Assembly: GCF_022482905.1 (NCBI RefSeq)
Contig: NZ_JAKVOI010000001.1
Coordinates: 2,791,958-2,855,957 of the forward strand
Direction of reading: 5' to 3'
Origin: Clostridium sp.
GTDB taxonomy: Bacteria; Bacillota; Clostridia; Clostridiales; Clostridiaceae
DNA length: 64,000 nt
In this document: positions 20,164-28,730 of the stretch, one piece after another
How positions within the stretch are numbered: position 1 is the stretch's first letter
Layout of the letters: the number at the start of each line of letters is the position of its first letter
The notes under the pieces: model-generated
What the model was told of the DNA's origin: nothing
What the model saw: the letters and a program-made list of their open reading frames with translations, nothing else
Database searches by the model: none
Position numbers and translations under genes: made by a program

Positions 20164-20970
20164 CTAATCACTGTATGGCAATTTACTTATTATATTAAAC
20201 TTGTTCCCATTTTTAAGGACATGTAATTTTACATCAAAAATTGACAGTACTTCTTCAGGATACTGCTCCGACACATTGGTGCAGCTTATATTTGATCCAT
20301 CAATTATATATACTGCTCCAGACCCTATAACTTTAAATTCGCCATTATCCTTAACAACAATAGCAGTATCTTCATCTATTCCTATTCCAAGGCTTTCCGG
20401 GTTTTCAGCAATTCCGACAAGCAGTCTTCCTATTCTTCCCCTTTGTGCAAAGTGCTGATCTATTATAACTCCTTTTATAAATCCAAGGCCCGGTGCCATT
20501 TTCAGCGTACATTTTTTAGGTGCCTCATCATCGGGCCCCGTAACTATCATTGTATCACTCATAACAGAAGCGCCTGCAGACGTACCCACAAATATACATC
20601 CATTCTTGTACAGATCCTTTATCTTTGAATATAATGGTGTTCCTCCTATAAGACTTGTTATTCTCAGTTGATCTCCTCCTGTAAAAAATATGAGTGCGGC
20701 ATTTTCAATTTTATCTATATTTTCTTTGTAATAAGCACTTGTTCTCTTTTCTATATTTAATATTCTTATATTTTTTATTCCAAGTTCCTTGAATACGGTA
20801 TTATATTCGCTTCCAAGTTCTTCAGGTATTTCAGAAGCTATAGTTGCAACAACCAATATATCTTCTTCCTTATCCAGCTTGCTGCATACTTCCTTCAATA
20901 TATGTTTGTCACCCCGCTTGTCTTCCGCTCCTCCTATTATTATTAAATTTCCCTCTAGTCTTTCTTCCAA
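20164..20970 (-). CDS. cphB: Cyanophycinase
   Basis: Serine peptidase of family S51 that degrades cyanophycin to beta-Asp-Arg dipeptides. The protein shows IIIGGAEDK near the start, FFTGGDQLR and the nucleophile elbow VGTSAGASVMS with the catalytic serine, and HFAQRGRIGRL. The open frame reaches back to 21012, but AAAGGATG lies 7 bases before a TTG at 20970. That start gives 268 residues, the normal cyanophycinase length. It forms an operon with cphA, so the cell can both make and mobilise the polymer. Confidence 0.92.
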   Translation of the reverse strand: MEERLEGNLIIIGGAEDKRGDKHILKEVCSKLDKEEDILVVATIASEIPEELGSEYNTVFKELGIKNIRILNIEKRTSAYYKENIDKIENAALIFFTGGDQLRITSLIGGTPLYSKIKDLYKNGCIFVGTSAGASVMSDTMIVTGPDDEAPKKCTLKMAPGLGFIKGVIIDQHFAQRGRIGRLLVGIAENPESLGIGIDEDTAIVVKDNGEFKVIGSGAVYIIDGSNISCTNVSEQYPEEVLSIFDVKLHVLKNGNKFNIISKLPYSD

Positions 20971-21037
20971 AATGACGCATCCTTTCCTATAGATATCTAG
21001 TATTTTTACCATTTTTTTAATAATTATTCGTATAAAA

Positions 21038-21066
21038 AAACTTCAGTATTATAATTACTGAAGTTT
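21038..21066 (-). terminator. Terminator of sipL
   Basis: A perfect 11-bp stem (21038-21048 with 21056-21066) directly follows the sipL stop. In the minus direction it is followed by a run of Ts. It separates sipL from cphB. Confidence 0.88.
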
Positions 21067-21076
21067 AAGCGAATAC

Positions 21077-22630
21077 TTAAATTATAGCCCTGCCCGGTAT
21101 AAGAAGTTTATCTCCTATTTTTATATTGTCAGGATCTTCTATCTCATTTAATTTGACCAGATCCTCTATAGTACTGGAATACCTTTTGGATATCTTCCAG
21201 AGAGTATCACCGTTTTGAACAACATATATGGTAAGACTTGCCTTCTTTTCTGGTATTTCTTCTTCAAGATTGTCTGCATCTACAAGGAACTCCTTATGTG
21301 TAATATAGTTAACTCTTGCATAAACTTCTATTATAGCCTTGATGGCTATGGTATTTACCTCTATACCGGCATCCATGCTTTCAACTGAAGCCTTTGCTAT
21401 ACACTGCATGTCAATTTTGCTCCCAGGTATGTCTACGGAACAAGTAAAGGGTATTTCTTCATCTGCCTTGCTTATCGAGCCACCTGAAACTCCATAGAGG
21501 ACCTTTACATTCAGCACACCTTCTACAACCACCTTGTCTTCAACTATTTTTTTATCTGTAATACATACATCTCCATGACACATAAATATATTCTGGAGTT
21601 TTTCATCATCCTTCAATTCTATATTGGACTTGACCATATTCTGGATTGTATTCTGACCATGAATAACATTCAGTTCGTAATCCTCTTTGTCTATTTTCAT
21701 AAGCGAACGAGGTGAATAGACATCCTCTATTATATCCATGTCCTCCTTATACATAACTTTTGTATTTGATTTGGCAAGTACTTCTATTTGAACTATCCTA
21801 TCTTCTCCAAGATCATCCTCTCTTACAGTATACTCCATACCATCCAGCGTAAAATCAGTGAAACTGTCCATGGACGGCGACGCACCCTTCAATTCTACTT
21901 CCTTGTTTACGAGCACATCATCCTCCACAATTACTATATCTTTGGTATCCTTGCCTCTATAGAGTACTTTGATTAATATATATGCTTCTATTTGAACCTT
22001 GTCTTCAAGTACATTTATATCTTTTTTATGAATTACTGCGTCAACCTTTAATATATTCCCTATCTGAGGTTTGTCAGAGGCTATCTGAAGTTCCGTTTTA
22101 GCTATCAGGTTACTTGAAACCGTACCTACTATCTTGTCTAAAGTAGTTGGATTCTTCAACATCTGTATGTCATCCTGACCACCTATATCTTTTACAACCT
22201 CAAAATCATAATTTTTATATACCTCGCCCTTTAGTTTTATAATTCCTTCTATTTGAATTTTTCTTTCATTAGCTATCATACAATTCATATGTTCAATATA
22301 GCACTCCGAATCGCAGCTCATTGTATGTTGAACTCCGGGAATTTCTACATAATTTGAAAAATCTCCTGTATAATTTACGCTGTATATTCCTTTTCCATCA
22401 TCCTCTTGTGCCAGATACAATATATTATAATCAATTTTCCCTTCCAGAAATATTTTATCCTGCATTACCTCTTCATTTGTTATAACAGGTTTTGCATCCA
22501 ATATTAAAATATCTGAAACATCTGGATGGGTATCGGGTATTACATATTCCGCTTTTATTATGGTATCACAGAAATTTTCAGCAAGAAGTTGTTCACATTC
22601 TATATTTTCTTTAATTAAATCCATACTCAT
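21077..22630 (-). CDS. sipL: SipL-like spore coat morphogenetic protein (DUF3794 repeats plus LysM)
   Basis: Matches SipL of Clostridioides difficile, which binds SpoIVA and is needed for coat assembly around the forespore. The 517-residue protein has three DUF3794-type repeats (the first with EYVIPDTHPDVSDILILDAKP, later ones around 160-300 and 310-450). A C-terminal LysM domain follows (about 465-512, YVVQNGDTLWKISKRYSSTIEDL). The length is close to the C. difficile protein. It starts with ATG behind GAGGGGGG. It occupies the position between veg and the ispE side that Bacillus gives to sspF. Confidence 0.88.
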   Translation of the reverse strand: MSMDLIKENIECEQLLAENFCDTIIKAEYVIPDTHPDVSDILILDAKPVITNEEVMQDKIFLEGKIDYNILYLAQEDDGKGIYSVNYTGDFSNYVEIPGVQHTMSCDSECYIEHMNCMIANERKIQIEGIIKLKGEVYKNYDFEVVKDIGGQDDIQMLKNPTTLDKIVGTVSSNLIAKTELQIASDKPQIGNILKVDAVIHKKDINVLEDKVQIEAYILIKVLYRGKDTKDIVIVEDDVLVNKEVELKGASPSMDSFTDFTLDGMEYTVREDDLGEDRIVQIEVLAKSNTKVMYKEDMDIIEDVYSPRSLMKIDKEDYELNVIHGQNTIQNMVKSNIELKDDEKLQNIFMCHGDVCITDKKIVEDKVVVEGVLNVKVLYGVSGGSISKADEEIPFTCSVDIPGSKIDMQCIAKASVESMDAGIEVNTIAIKAIIEVYARVNYITHKEFLVDADNLEEEIPEKKASLTIYVVQNGDTLWKISKRYSSTIEDLVKLNEIEDPDNIKIGDKLLIPGRAII

Positions 22631-22771
22631 GTCATTACCCCCCTCATAAAATCTACTTATTTAATTTATATAATAAAAAAATCACTAATATGCATAAAAA
22701 ATAATTTGTTTAGGTAGAATTTATTTATAAATTGAGATATAATTGAAATAGACAATTTATTATAATATAAA

Positions 22772-22798
22772 TTACCCCATCCAAAAGGACGGGGGGTA
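22772..22798 (-). terminator. Probable terminator of veg
   Basis: TTACCCC...GGGGTAA-type inverted repeat with an inner GTCC/GGA stem, between veg and sipL. In the minus direction it is followed by TTTATATTATAAT. Confidence 0.6.
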
Positions 22799-22883
22799 AG
22801 TTTAGATAAATCTATAATATCCTGATTGTGTATTAACTGTTGTGTAGATATGAATGTTGGGATAGATTGACAAAATTTATTCT

Positions 22884-23120
22884 CTATGCCGAAAATACCA
22901 GTTGAACTGTCTTTGTTAAAACATCTGAATAGCTGTACGTCACTTTTCTTTGAGTCTCATTTTCCAATCTAATTACAAAAATGCTAGGATAAGCTTTTTC
23001 TATTATACCTTCATTCACAAAGATCTTTCTTCTGCCACCGTTTGCTTTCAATGTAACTTTATCGCCTACGTGGTCTTCAATATTCTTTCTTATCGAAACC
23101 AAAACATTTGGTTTTGCCAT
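22884..23120 (-). CDS. veg: Veg family protein
   Basis: A 78-residue member of the Veg family, a small beta-rich protein that is very highly expressed and stimulates biofilm formation in Bacillus subtilis. It starts MAKPNVLVSIRKNIEDHVG and contains the family signature ANGGRRKIFVNEGIIEKAYPS. The frame opens at a GTG three codons earlier, but that codon is part of the AAGGTG ribosome site, so the ATG at 23120 is used. Two consensus promoters lie upstream. The position after yabG matches the Bacillus order. Confidence 0.93.
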   Translation of the reverse strand: MAKPNVLVSIRKNIEDHVGDKVTLKANGGRRKIFVNEGIIEKAYPSIFVIRLENETQRKVTYSYSDVLTKTVQLVFSA

Positions 23121-23146
23121 ATTAAACACCTTCTCTCCACGTTTAT

Positions 23147-23175
23147 ATTATATACCCAGACGGGTATATTGTCAA
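23147..23175 (-). promoter_or_regulatory. veg: veg promoter P1, perfect sigma-A consensus
   Basis: On the minus strand TTGACA (23175-23170) and TATAAT (23152-23147) have a 17-base spacer; both hexamers are perfect. The spacer holds an inverted repeat (23150-23169). Confidence 0.85.
23150..23169. promoter_or_regulatory. Palindromic operator-like site inside the veg promoter
   Basis: ATATACCC and GGGTATAT form a perfect 8-4-8 inverted repeat that fills the spacer and touches the -10. The ACCC-N4-GGGT pattern resembles operators of CsoR/CstR-type repressors, but no such regulator is in the window and the resemblance is only by eye. Confidence 0.5.
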
Positions 23176-23186
23176 GTAAACTTTAT

Positions 23187-23215
23187 ATTTTACAGTTAAA
23201 AAATTATTTTGTCAA
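23187..23215 (-). promoter_or_regulatory. veg: veg promoter P2, upstream tandem promoter
   Basis: On the minus strand TTGACA (23215-23210) and TAAAAT (23192-23187) have a 17-base spacer. It lies 40 bases upstream of P1. Bacillus subtilis veg is also known for tandem promoters. Confidence 0.7.
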
Positions 23216-23322
23216 TATTAATTTTTTGTTAACACGAGCAAAGTAACACGATTAAAGTAATTTTTTATAAAAATTTCTTGTAATCACTCATATATACAAT
23301 ATTATTTACAATCCCAATAATT

Positions 23323-24222
23323 TTATACATAAGGTGATTTAGGAAACCCTTCTCTATATTTCCCTCTCGTTTGAAGTCCTCCTATTCCATTTGTCCTGGT
23401 TATTGTATTTTCTAGGGCTTCCTGTATAGAAACAACTCTTTCTATATTTGTATAGGCTATTTTCTCACATAAAAATACAGGATCAAGGCAATGAATCAAA
23501 ACTCTACTCGGAGAACTTGCAAAGTTCGCACCTGAATCCAGAATCTTCTCATAACATGACTGGCACGCTCCGGCAAATATAACAAGATCATCATAGTTGG
23601 GTTCATAATTTCTAAGTTCCCGAACTGCTTCCACAAAATACCTTGAATTTTTGTAATTGCTTATATCAGTGTAGTCAGTACAATCTTTGACAATAGAGTC
23701 ATGACCCGTTATAACCACTATATCAGGTTTTATATTCCTTACAAGTTCCACAACCTTCCCCGGCTGTTCTTTTTCAGATATATTCCTGCCAACAACATCA
23801 AGCATAAGCTGTTTATACACTTTAAGACATACATCCAGATATTCTACATCCCCATCTATGTGAAGTATTCTGCCAGGCCTTCCAAAAGCGAGTTCATTCT
23901 TCGAACCACCCTCTGAAAATTTTCTGCATTTGTATTCCTGTATTGGCCCTCCCCTGAATCCTCCTCCTCTAAATCCCTCCCCCCTGTTTATTAAAATATT
24001 TCTAATGGAATCATTTATCTTCTTTGTAAATACCTTTTCTGTATCAGTCAGTGAATTTTCTGAAACCACTTCAAGATCATCTTCTCCAGCATCAGCTATT
24101 ATTCTTAAATTCATCCCTTTTAACGTATAAATATTCCCTTCTTTTGCTTCTTCAACTCCTATTATTCTAAAAGTTATATCTTTCCCATAAGACTTTCTTA
24201 CAACCATATCTCCTATTTTCAT
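23323..24222 (-). CDS. yabG: Sporulation-specific protease YabG
   Basis: Cysteine-type protease made in the mother cell that trims spore coat proteins and, in C. difficile, the germination-related CspBA and SleC precursors. The 299-residue protein starts MKIGDMVVRKSYGKDITFRI and carries the family core GRILHIDGDVEYLDVCLKVY, VVITGHDS and VIFAGACQSCYE, with the probable catalytic His and Cys. The frame opens at a TTG six codons earlier; GGAGATG points to the ATG at 24222. It stands alone between a coat-gene terminator and veg. Confidence 0.94.
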   Translation of the reverse strand: MKIGDMVVRKSYGKDITFRIIGVEEAKEGNIYTLKGMNLRIIADAGEDDLEVVSENSLTDTEKVFTKKINDSIRNILINRGEGFRGGGFRGGPIQEYKCRKFSEGGSKNELAFGRPGRILHIDGDVEYLDVCLKVYKQLMLDVVGRNISEKEQPGKVVELVRNIKPDIVVITGHDSIVKDCTDYTDISNYKNSRYFVEAVRELRNYEPNYDDLVIFAGACQSCYEKILDSGANFASSPSRVLIHCLDPVFLCEKIAYTNIERVVSIQEALENTITRTNGIGGLQTRGKYREGFPKSPYV

Positions 24223-24290
24223 GCTTTCATCTCCGCACAAATAGTCATAATATATATACTATGAAATTAATCTATTTAAGTGAATAAATT

Positions 24291-24329
24291 AAGAGTTCTA
24301 TTTTGGCTGCGAACCGCAATGGAACTCTT
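24291..24329 (-). terminator. Hairpin between CotS gene 1 and yabG
   Basis: AAGAGTTC and GAACTCTT form an outer 8-bp stem with an inner TGCG/CGCA hairpin, just after the stop of the CotS gene at 24350. The T-run is weak. Confidence 0.5.
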
Positions 24330-24349
24330 TTATATTCAAGCTGTTATTT

Positions 24350-25357
24350 TCATATCTCTTTTAAATTGTATAATTTCTTAAATTCATCAATAAATTCAAC
24401 ATATTTGTCCTTTTCAGAAATCAGCTGTTCTAGTTTGTTACTGAACGTATTTACCGGCCAGTTAACTTCATTATAATAATATCTGTTGGCAAGTCTCCAT
24501 ACTCTCTGAGGAAACAATAAAAATGCAAATAGTACTGTATATTCTTCTTCTTTAAGTTCACTGACTTCATTGTAAGAATCTATTATAAGTTTTGCATAAT
24601 CAATATTCCAGTTAACTCTCTTTAAAACTTTAATCATAAAAGTTGAAATATCATATACTCTTATTTCCCGCTTGCAATAATCGAAATCTATTACATTTAC
24701 ATTGTCATTATCATCAATTATGATATTGTGGTATGTGAAATCGTGATGACAGAAACTCATCTCCTGTTCAGTTAATTCACATAATTCATTATACTTCGAG
24801 TCTTTAAGTACTTTTATGGCCCGTTTTCCAAAATCTTTATAGAATTCCACCTCCTTTATATAATTCATATCAAACTTGCCCTTATTATTTTTCTTCCTGC
24901 TCATATCACGCATTTTATCAAGGGACCTAACTCTCTTCTCCATAAGATGATGCCATCTTCCCAGATCGGTTTTAAGTTTGCTATTTTCAGGAGGCTGATA
25001 TCCTTTAGAAGATTCATGCAAATTTGCAAGACATTTCGATGCATTTTTAATATCAATGTCATCTTTAAAGTCGCATTCCCTTCCAGGAATCCATTCCGAC
25101 AAGGTATATATATCCTCATTGACAAGTGCATATGGATTACCATTTATATTAACGGAATACTTATCCACTCTCGGAAATCCATTTTTAATAAGATGCTCCT
25201 TAGCACCATAAACAAACAAAAGTTTTTGAGTACCGTAATTTATCTTTTTTAAACACTTCAAACCCTTATTGGTTTTTAAAAAATATACACCTCTATTAGG
25301 CTTTATAGATTCAATCTTAACATCAAATTGCCTCTCTATTTCAAATTCTCGCATCAT
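24350..25357 (-). CDS. CotS-family spore coat protein (kinase-like), copy 1
   Basis: A 335-residue member of the CotS/CotI/YutH family, spore proteins with an aminoglycoside-phosphotransferase-like kinase fold. The catalytic loop is intact (CHHDFTYHNIII, with the HD-x4-N pattern) and so is the metal loop (VIDFDYC). The C-terminal helical region with FPQRVWRLANRYYYNEVNWP is typical. The substrate is unknown. It is divergent from a CotSA-like glycosyltransferase at 25472, as an opposed pair. AGGTGAT precedes two adjacent ATGs. Confidence 0.88.
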   Translation of the reverse strand: MMREFEIERQFDVKIESIKPNRGVYFLKTNKGLKCLKKINYGTQKLLFVYGAKEHLIKNGFPRVDKYSVNINGNPYALVNEDIYTLSEWIPGRECDFKDDIDIKNASKCLANLHESSKGYQPPENSKLKTDLGRWHHLMEKRVRSLDKMRDMSRKKNNKGKFDMNYIKEVEFYKDFGKRAIKVLKDSKYNELCELTEQEMSFCHHDFTYHNIIIDDNDNVNVIDFDYCKREIRVYDISTFMIKVLKRVNWNIDYAKLIIDSYNEVSELKEEEYTVLFAFLLFPQRVWRLANRYYYNEVNWPVNTFSNKLEQLISEKDKYVEFIDEFKKLYNLKEI

Positions 25358-25471
25358 GTTTAATCACCTCTATATATTTATATGAATACATGTATTTATT
25401 TAGAAGAACATTAACATTTTTACCTGTATTCTAATATAATAAAATATACTAAGTTTATGGGGAATTTTATC

Positions 25472-26599
25472 ATGAGAATAGGAATTGATGGACGTGCTGC
25501 TAAATGGTATAGAGGTACAGGTATAGGTACTTATACTTATCAGCTAATAAATTGTCTCAATAAAATAGACAGAATAAACAACTATACTCTTTTTATGCCA
25601 CAAGATTGCAAATTTGAAATGACTTTAAGAAGAAATTTTCAACTTAATGATACTAAAGATAATAGAAAAGATAATTTCTGGGATGATATAAATACCCCAA
25701 ATATTCTAGAAGATGAAAAAATTCAACTTTATCATATTCCCCAAAATGGAATCGGGCTTCCATCTAAAAAAAACTGCAAGTTTATTATAACTCTTCATGA
25801 TGTTATTCCATATCGCATGCCGGAAACCGTAAGCGACAGGTATTTAAAATTATTTTCAGAATATATTCCTAAAATAATACCGAAATGCGATGGAATAATT
25901 ACTGTATCAAACTTTTCAAAGTCGGATATAATAAAAGCATTTGATTTTCCAGAAGATAAAATATATGTAACTCCCCTTGCCAGCGAGGATATATACAGGC
26001 CTCTTGACAAGCGCATAAGCAGATATATAGCCAAAAAATATTATTCTATAGAGGGTGACTTCATACTTTATGTGGGCGGATTCAGTCCGCGAAAAAATAT
26101 AATAGGTACTATAAAAAGCTTCAAAAGATTTATTTCTTTATATAAAAAGCCCATAAATCTTGTTATTGTGGGAAACAAGGGTAAATCATACGCACTATAT
26201 AAAAAGTGTACTGAAAAGTTGAATATACAGGATAGAGTCATGTTCCCGGGTTTTATATCTATAAATCATCTTCCTTATATATATAATGCATCAAAATTAT
26301 TCTTATATCCTTCCTTTTATGAAGGTTTTGGCCTGCCTACTATAGAAGCTATGGCCTGCGGCACTCCAGTAATAACTTCCAACAGAACATCTATGCCAGA
26401 GGTAGTCGGAAAAGGTGCCCTATTAATAGATCCTGAAAATGATGTTGATTTATGCAACGCAATGTTAAACGTATTATCTGATAAAAAACTTTATGAAAAT
26501 TTATCAAGATCCGGATTGTATAGGTCTTCCCAATTTAGCTGGAAAAAAACAGCAGAACGTACTTTAAATATTTATGATAAAATAATAAATGAAAGATAA
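25472..26599 (+). CDS. CotSA-like family 4 glycosyltransferase, copy 1
   Basis: A GT-B retaining glycosyltransferase of family 4, about 375 residues, the same length class as Bacillus CotSA, which is encoded with CotS. Visible motifs are the N-terminal [22 protein letters not shown], the linker [15 protein letters not shown], and the C-terminal donor site [22 protein letters not shown] with the EX7E-type motif. The frame opens at an ATG five codons earlier, but GGGGA lies between the two ATGs and favours 25472. It probably glycosylates a spore surface component; the substrate is unknown. Confidence 0.85.
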   Translation: MRIGIDGRAAKWYRGTGIGTYTYQLINCLNKIDRINNYTLFMPQDCKFEMTLRRNFQLNDTKDNRKDNFWDDINTPNILEDEKIQLYHIPQNGIGLPSKKNCKFIITLHDVIPYRMPETVSDRYLKLFSEYIPKIIPKCDGIITVSNFSKSDIIKAFDFPEDKIYVTPLASEDIYRPLDKRISRYIAKKYYSIEGDFILYVGGFSPRKNIIGTIKSFKRFISLYKKPINLVIVGNKGKSYALYKKCTEKLNIQDRVMFPGFISINHLPYIYNASKLFLYPSFYEGFGLPTIEAMACGTPVITSNRTSMPEVVGKGALLIDPENDVDLCNAMLNVLSDKKLYENLSRSGLYRSSQFSWKKTAERTLNIYDKIINER

Positions 26600-26609
26600 C
26601 TTGAATATA

Positions 26610-26646
26610 AAAAAGTTTGTGCTGATTAAAAATACACAAACTTTTT
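26610..26646. terminator. Bidirectional terminator between glycosyltransferase 1 and CotS gene 2
   Basis: A perfect 12-bp stem (AAAAAGTTTGTG at 26610-26621 with 26635-26646) lies between the two convergent stop codons. Confidence 0.9.
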
Positions 26647-26661
26647 ATATTAAGTAGATCA

Positions 26662-27690
26662 TTAAATGCTACACATTTCCTTTTGAAAATCTTTTAAAAA
26701 TTCCTGTCTATCTTTTTTATAGGATGCTTTTTTCCTCATCCTATCAAGAAATACACTTTCATCCCATTCTTTGCGTCTTGCATAATAATCCCTTGAAATA
26801 GTATAAAAATCATATGGAAAAGTTAGCATAGCACCTAAAACTTTAATTTCTCTACTACTCAAACTGTTGGTTTTGCAATAATTTTTAACTATCAATTTGG
26901 CCTTGTCTATATCAAAGGCAAAATTTTTGATTACCTTATTTATAAAGTTACACAAATCATGTACCTTGATATCAATCATGGCATAGTCAAAATCTATAAA
27001 ATAGGCTTCGCCGCTGTTTATCAATATATTGTGATATGCCAAATCATTGTGGCATACAGCTATCTTATCGTCTTCGCTGCATAATTTATAATAGCCTGCA
27101 CCCTCCAGCATGTCTATGCTCTTTTTTATTTCATCTATATAATAATCAGCATCTTTTATGAATATCTCATCGAATGTATTTTTATTTTCATGGATATTCA
27201 CTATATTTTTGAAAAACTCCATTTCTTCAATTCTTCTTTTAAATGTATCGATAGTCTTTCCCGTATTATATTTACTTCGCAAATCAGTCTTGAATCCCTC
27301 GGAAGCTCTATGAAGTTCCCCAAGTGACTTTGATGCAGCAGTCAAATCTATAGGATTATTAAAGTTACATTCGATACCGTCTACCACATCCATTATACAA
27401 TACATATCTCCATTCCATATAGTATAAATGTCTCCCTGCCTGTTTTTTACAAAGTTTACAATTCTATTGAATTTGATTCTTATATAATTTAAAACATCAT
27501 ATATAAAATCTAATTCCTCTAAAGTATATTCAATCTTCTTTAAAATCTTTTCACCTTTATCCGTAGATATCATATAAACATTCCTAACCGGAACCACGTC
27601 ATATACTTTCAAGTCAAATCTTTTAAAGAGTTCCACACATAAGTCATAATCCGTAAGACACTTTTTATCAGAATATCTATCTGCCAACAA
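26662..27690 (-). CDS. CotS-family spore coat protein (kinase-like), copy 2
   Basis: A 342-residue CotS-family protein with an intact kinase-like catalytic loop (CHNDLAYHNILI) and metal loop (FIDFDYAMID). The middle motif SLGELHRASEGF and the C-terminal YDFYTISRDYYARRKEWDE match the family pattern. The start is TTG at 27690, 7 bases after GGGAGG. It lies 36 bases downstream of the degenerate paralogue at 27727 on the same strand, so the two are likely co-transcribed with the small gene at 28516. Confidence 0.86.
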   Translation of the reverse strand: MLADRYSDKKCLTDYDLCVELFKRFDLKVYDVVPVRNVYMISTDKGEKILKKIEYTLEELDFIYDVLNYIRIKFNRIVNFVKNRQGDIYTIWNGDMYCIMDVVDGIECNFNNPIDLTAASKSLGELHRASEGFKTDLRSKYNTGKTIDTFKRRIEEMEFFKNIVNIHENKNTFDEIFIKDADYYIDEIKKSIDMLEGAGYYKLCSEDDKIAVCHNDLAYHNILINSGEAYFIDFDYAMIDIKVHDLCNFINKVIKNFAFDIDKAKLIVKNYCKTNSLSSREIKVLGAMLTFPYDFYTISRDYYARRKEWDESVFLDRMRKKASYKKDRQEFLKDFQKEMCSI

Positions 27691-27726
27691 TAAATACCTC
27701 CCTTAATATTAATAGAAACTAAAAAT

Positions 27727-28473
27727 CTACTTAGATATAATCTTTTTTAGTTCATCAATATACACTTTTTCAGGTAAAGAGTTTATTCTGTATCTGTATT
27801 TATTACAGCATTTCATAAATTCATATGGATAATTAAGTATAGATAACATAAATTCTAGACTGTCCTTGTCCAAATGTGATATATTGCAATAGTTTGATAT
27901 AACATCATAAGTATCAATATCTACCGATTTTCGTCTCAGCCTTTTCAACAGACCTACTGCATCCATTTCAACCATATTGTAACAGCATCCATCCAAATTA
28001 ATTACTTCTATAGTATCCTGTACCATTCTTAAATTATTGAAAGATATATTTTTAAGACAAACTTCATTTCTGCTCATGCTTCTCTTTAAAAGACACAAAT
28101 AATTATTTTCGTATATATTCTCTATACATTTTTTAGCTTTCTCCAGATAACCTTTACCAACTTCACCAACTATCCTTTTAAACTCACTTTTATCATATGA
28201 AATTTTTATTTCCTCCAGATCTCTTTTAAGCCATTTTATATACATTTTATATTGTTCTATAGTCCTGCCAAGATTGTTATTTAACCTTTTATTCATGTAA
28301 CCTGTATAACCTAAAGTTCTATTGTGAAATTCATTTATTACTTTCAACTGATTGTATATTCTAACAGCATCTATATCCTTGGTTCTAATTTGATAGCTGA
28401 AGCTACTAATTTTGATTATCCTTTTGGCTTCCAGATATTTATAAAAGCATGAATCAAGATCAAAATAATACAC
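27727..28473 (-). CDS. Degenerate CotS-like protein lacking catalytic residues
   Basis: A 248-residue protein that aligns by eye with the C-terminal two thirds of the adjacent CotS copies. In place of C-H-x-D-x4-N it has CLKNISFNNLRM, so the catalytic His and Asp are lost. The IDFD metal loop is INLDGC. The N-terminal lobe is shortened by about 60 residues. The reading frame is intact, with GTG at 28473 behind GAGGTGA, so this looks like a maintained pseudo-kinase rather than a decaying gene. It may be a structural coat protein or a partner of copy 2. Confidence 0.7.
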   Translation of the reverse strand: MYYFDLDSCFYKYLEAKRIIKISSFSYQIRTKDIDAVRIYNQLKVINEFHNRTLGYTGYMNKRLNNNLGRTIEQYKMYIKWLKRDLEEIKISYDKSEFKRIVGEVGKGYLEKAKKCIENIYENNYLCLLKRSMSRNEVCLKNISFNNLRMVQDTIEVINLDGCCYNMVEMDAVGLLKRLRRKSVDIDTYDVISNYCNISHLDKDSLEFMLSILNYPYEFMKCCNKYRYRINSLPEKVYIDELKKIISK

Positions 28474-28515
28474 TTATAAATCACCTCATTCTATAACCAT
28501 AAATACATCAATATT

Positions 28516-28707
28516 TTAATGATGTTTTTTTATCTTTCTTAATATCTTCCTTCTTTTTCTCTCAAGTTCTGCCTCCTGCTTTTTTCTCCTTTTTATTTTT
28601 TCCAGCTGCTTTACAGTTTTCTTTAAACTGGTAACTCTATTTTCATAATATCCTAAATCTTTGTTTTCTATTTGATCTCTATCTTCAGATTTTCTTTTAT
28701 GTGACAT
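28516..28707 (-). CDS. Small highly charged coiled-coil protein in the coat cluster
   Basis: A 63-residue protein (MSHKRKSEDRDQIENKDLG) with more than half charged residues and a heptad-like Lys/Glu/Arg/Leu pattern from about residue 20 to 60, ending KKHH. AAAGGAGAG precedes the ATG, so translation is likely. It lies 23 bases after the CotS copy at 28731 and 42 bases ahead of the degenerate copy. I do not recognise the family. It might be a small coat or spore-core structural protein. Confidence 0.6.
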   Translation of the reverse strand: MSHKRKSEDRDQIENKDLGYYENRVTSLKKTVKQLEKIKRRKKQEAELERKRRKILRKIKKHH

Positions 28708-28730
28708 ATGATATCTCTCCTTTCACCACT

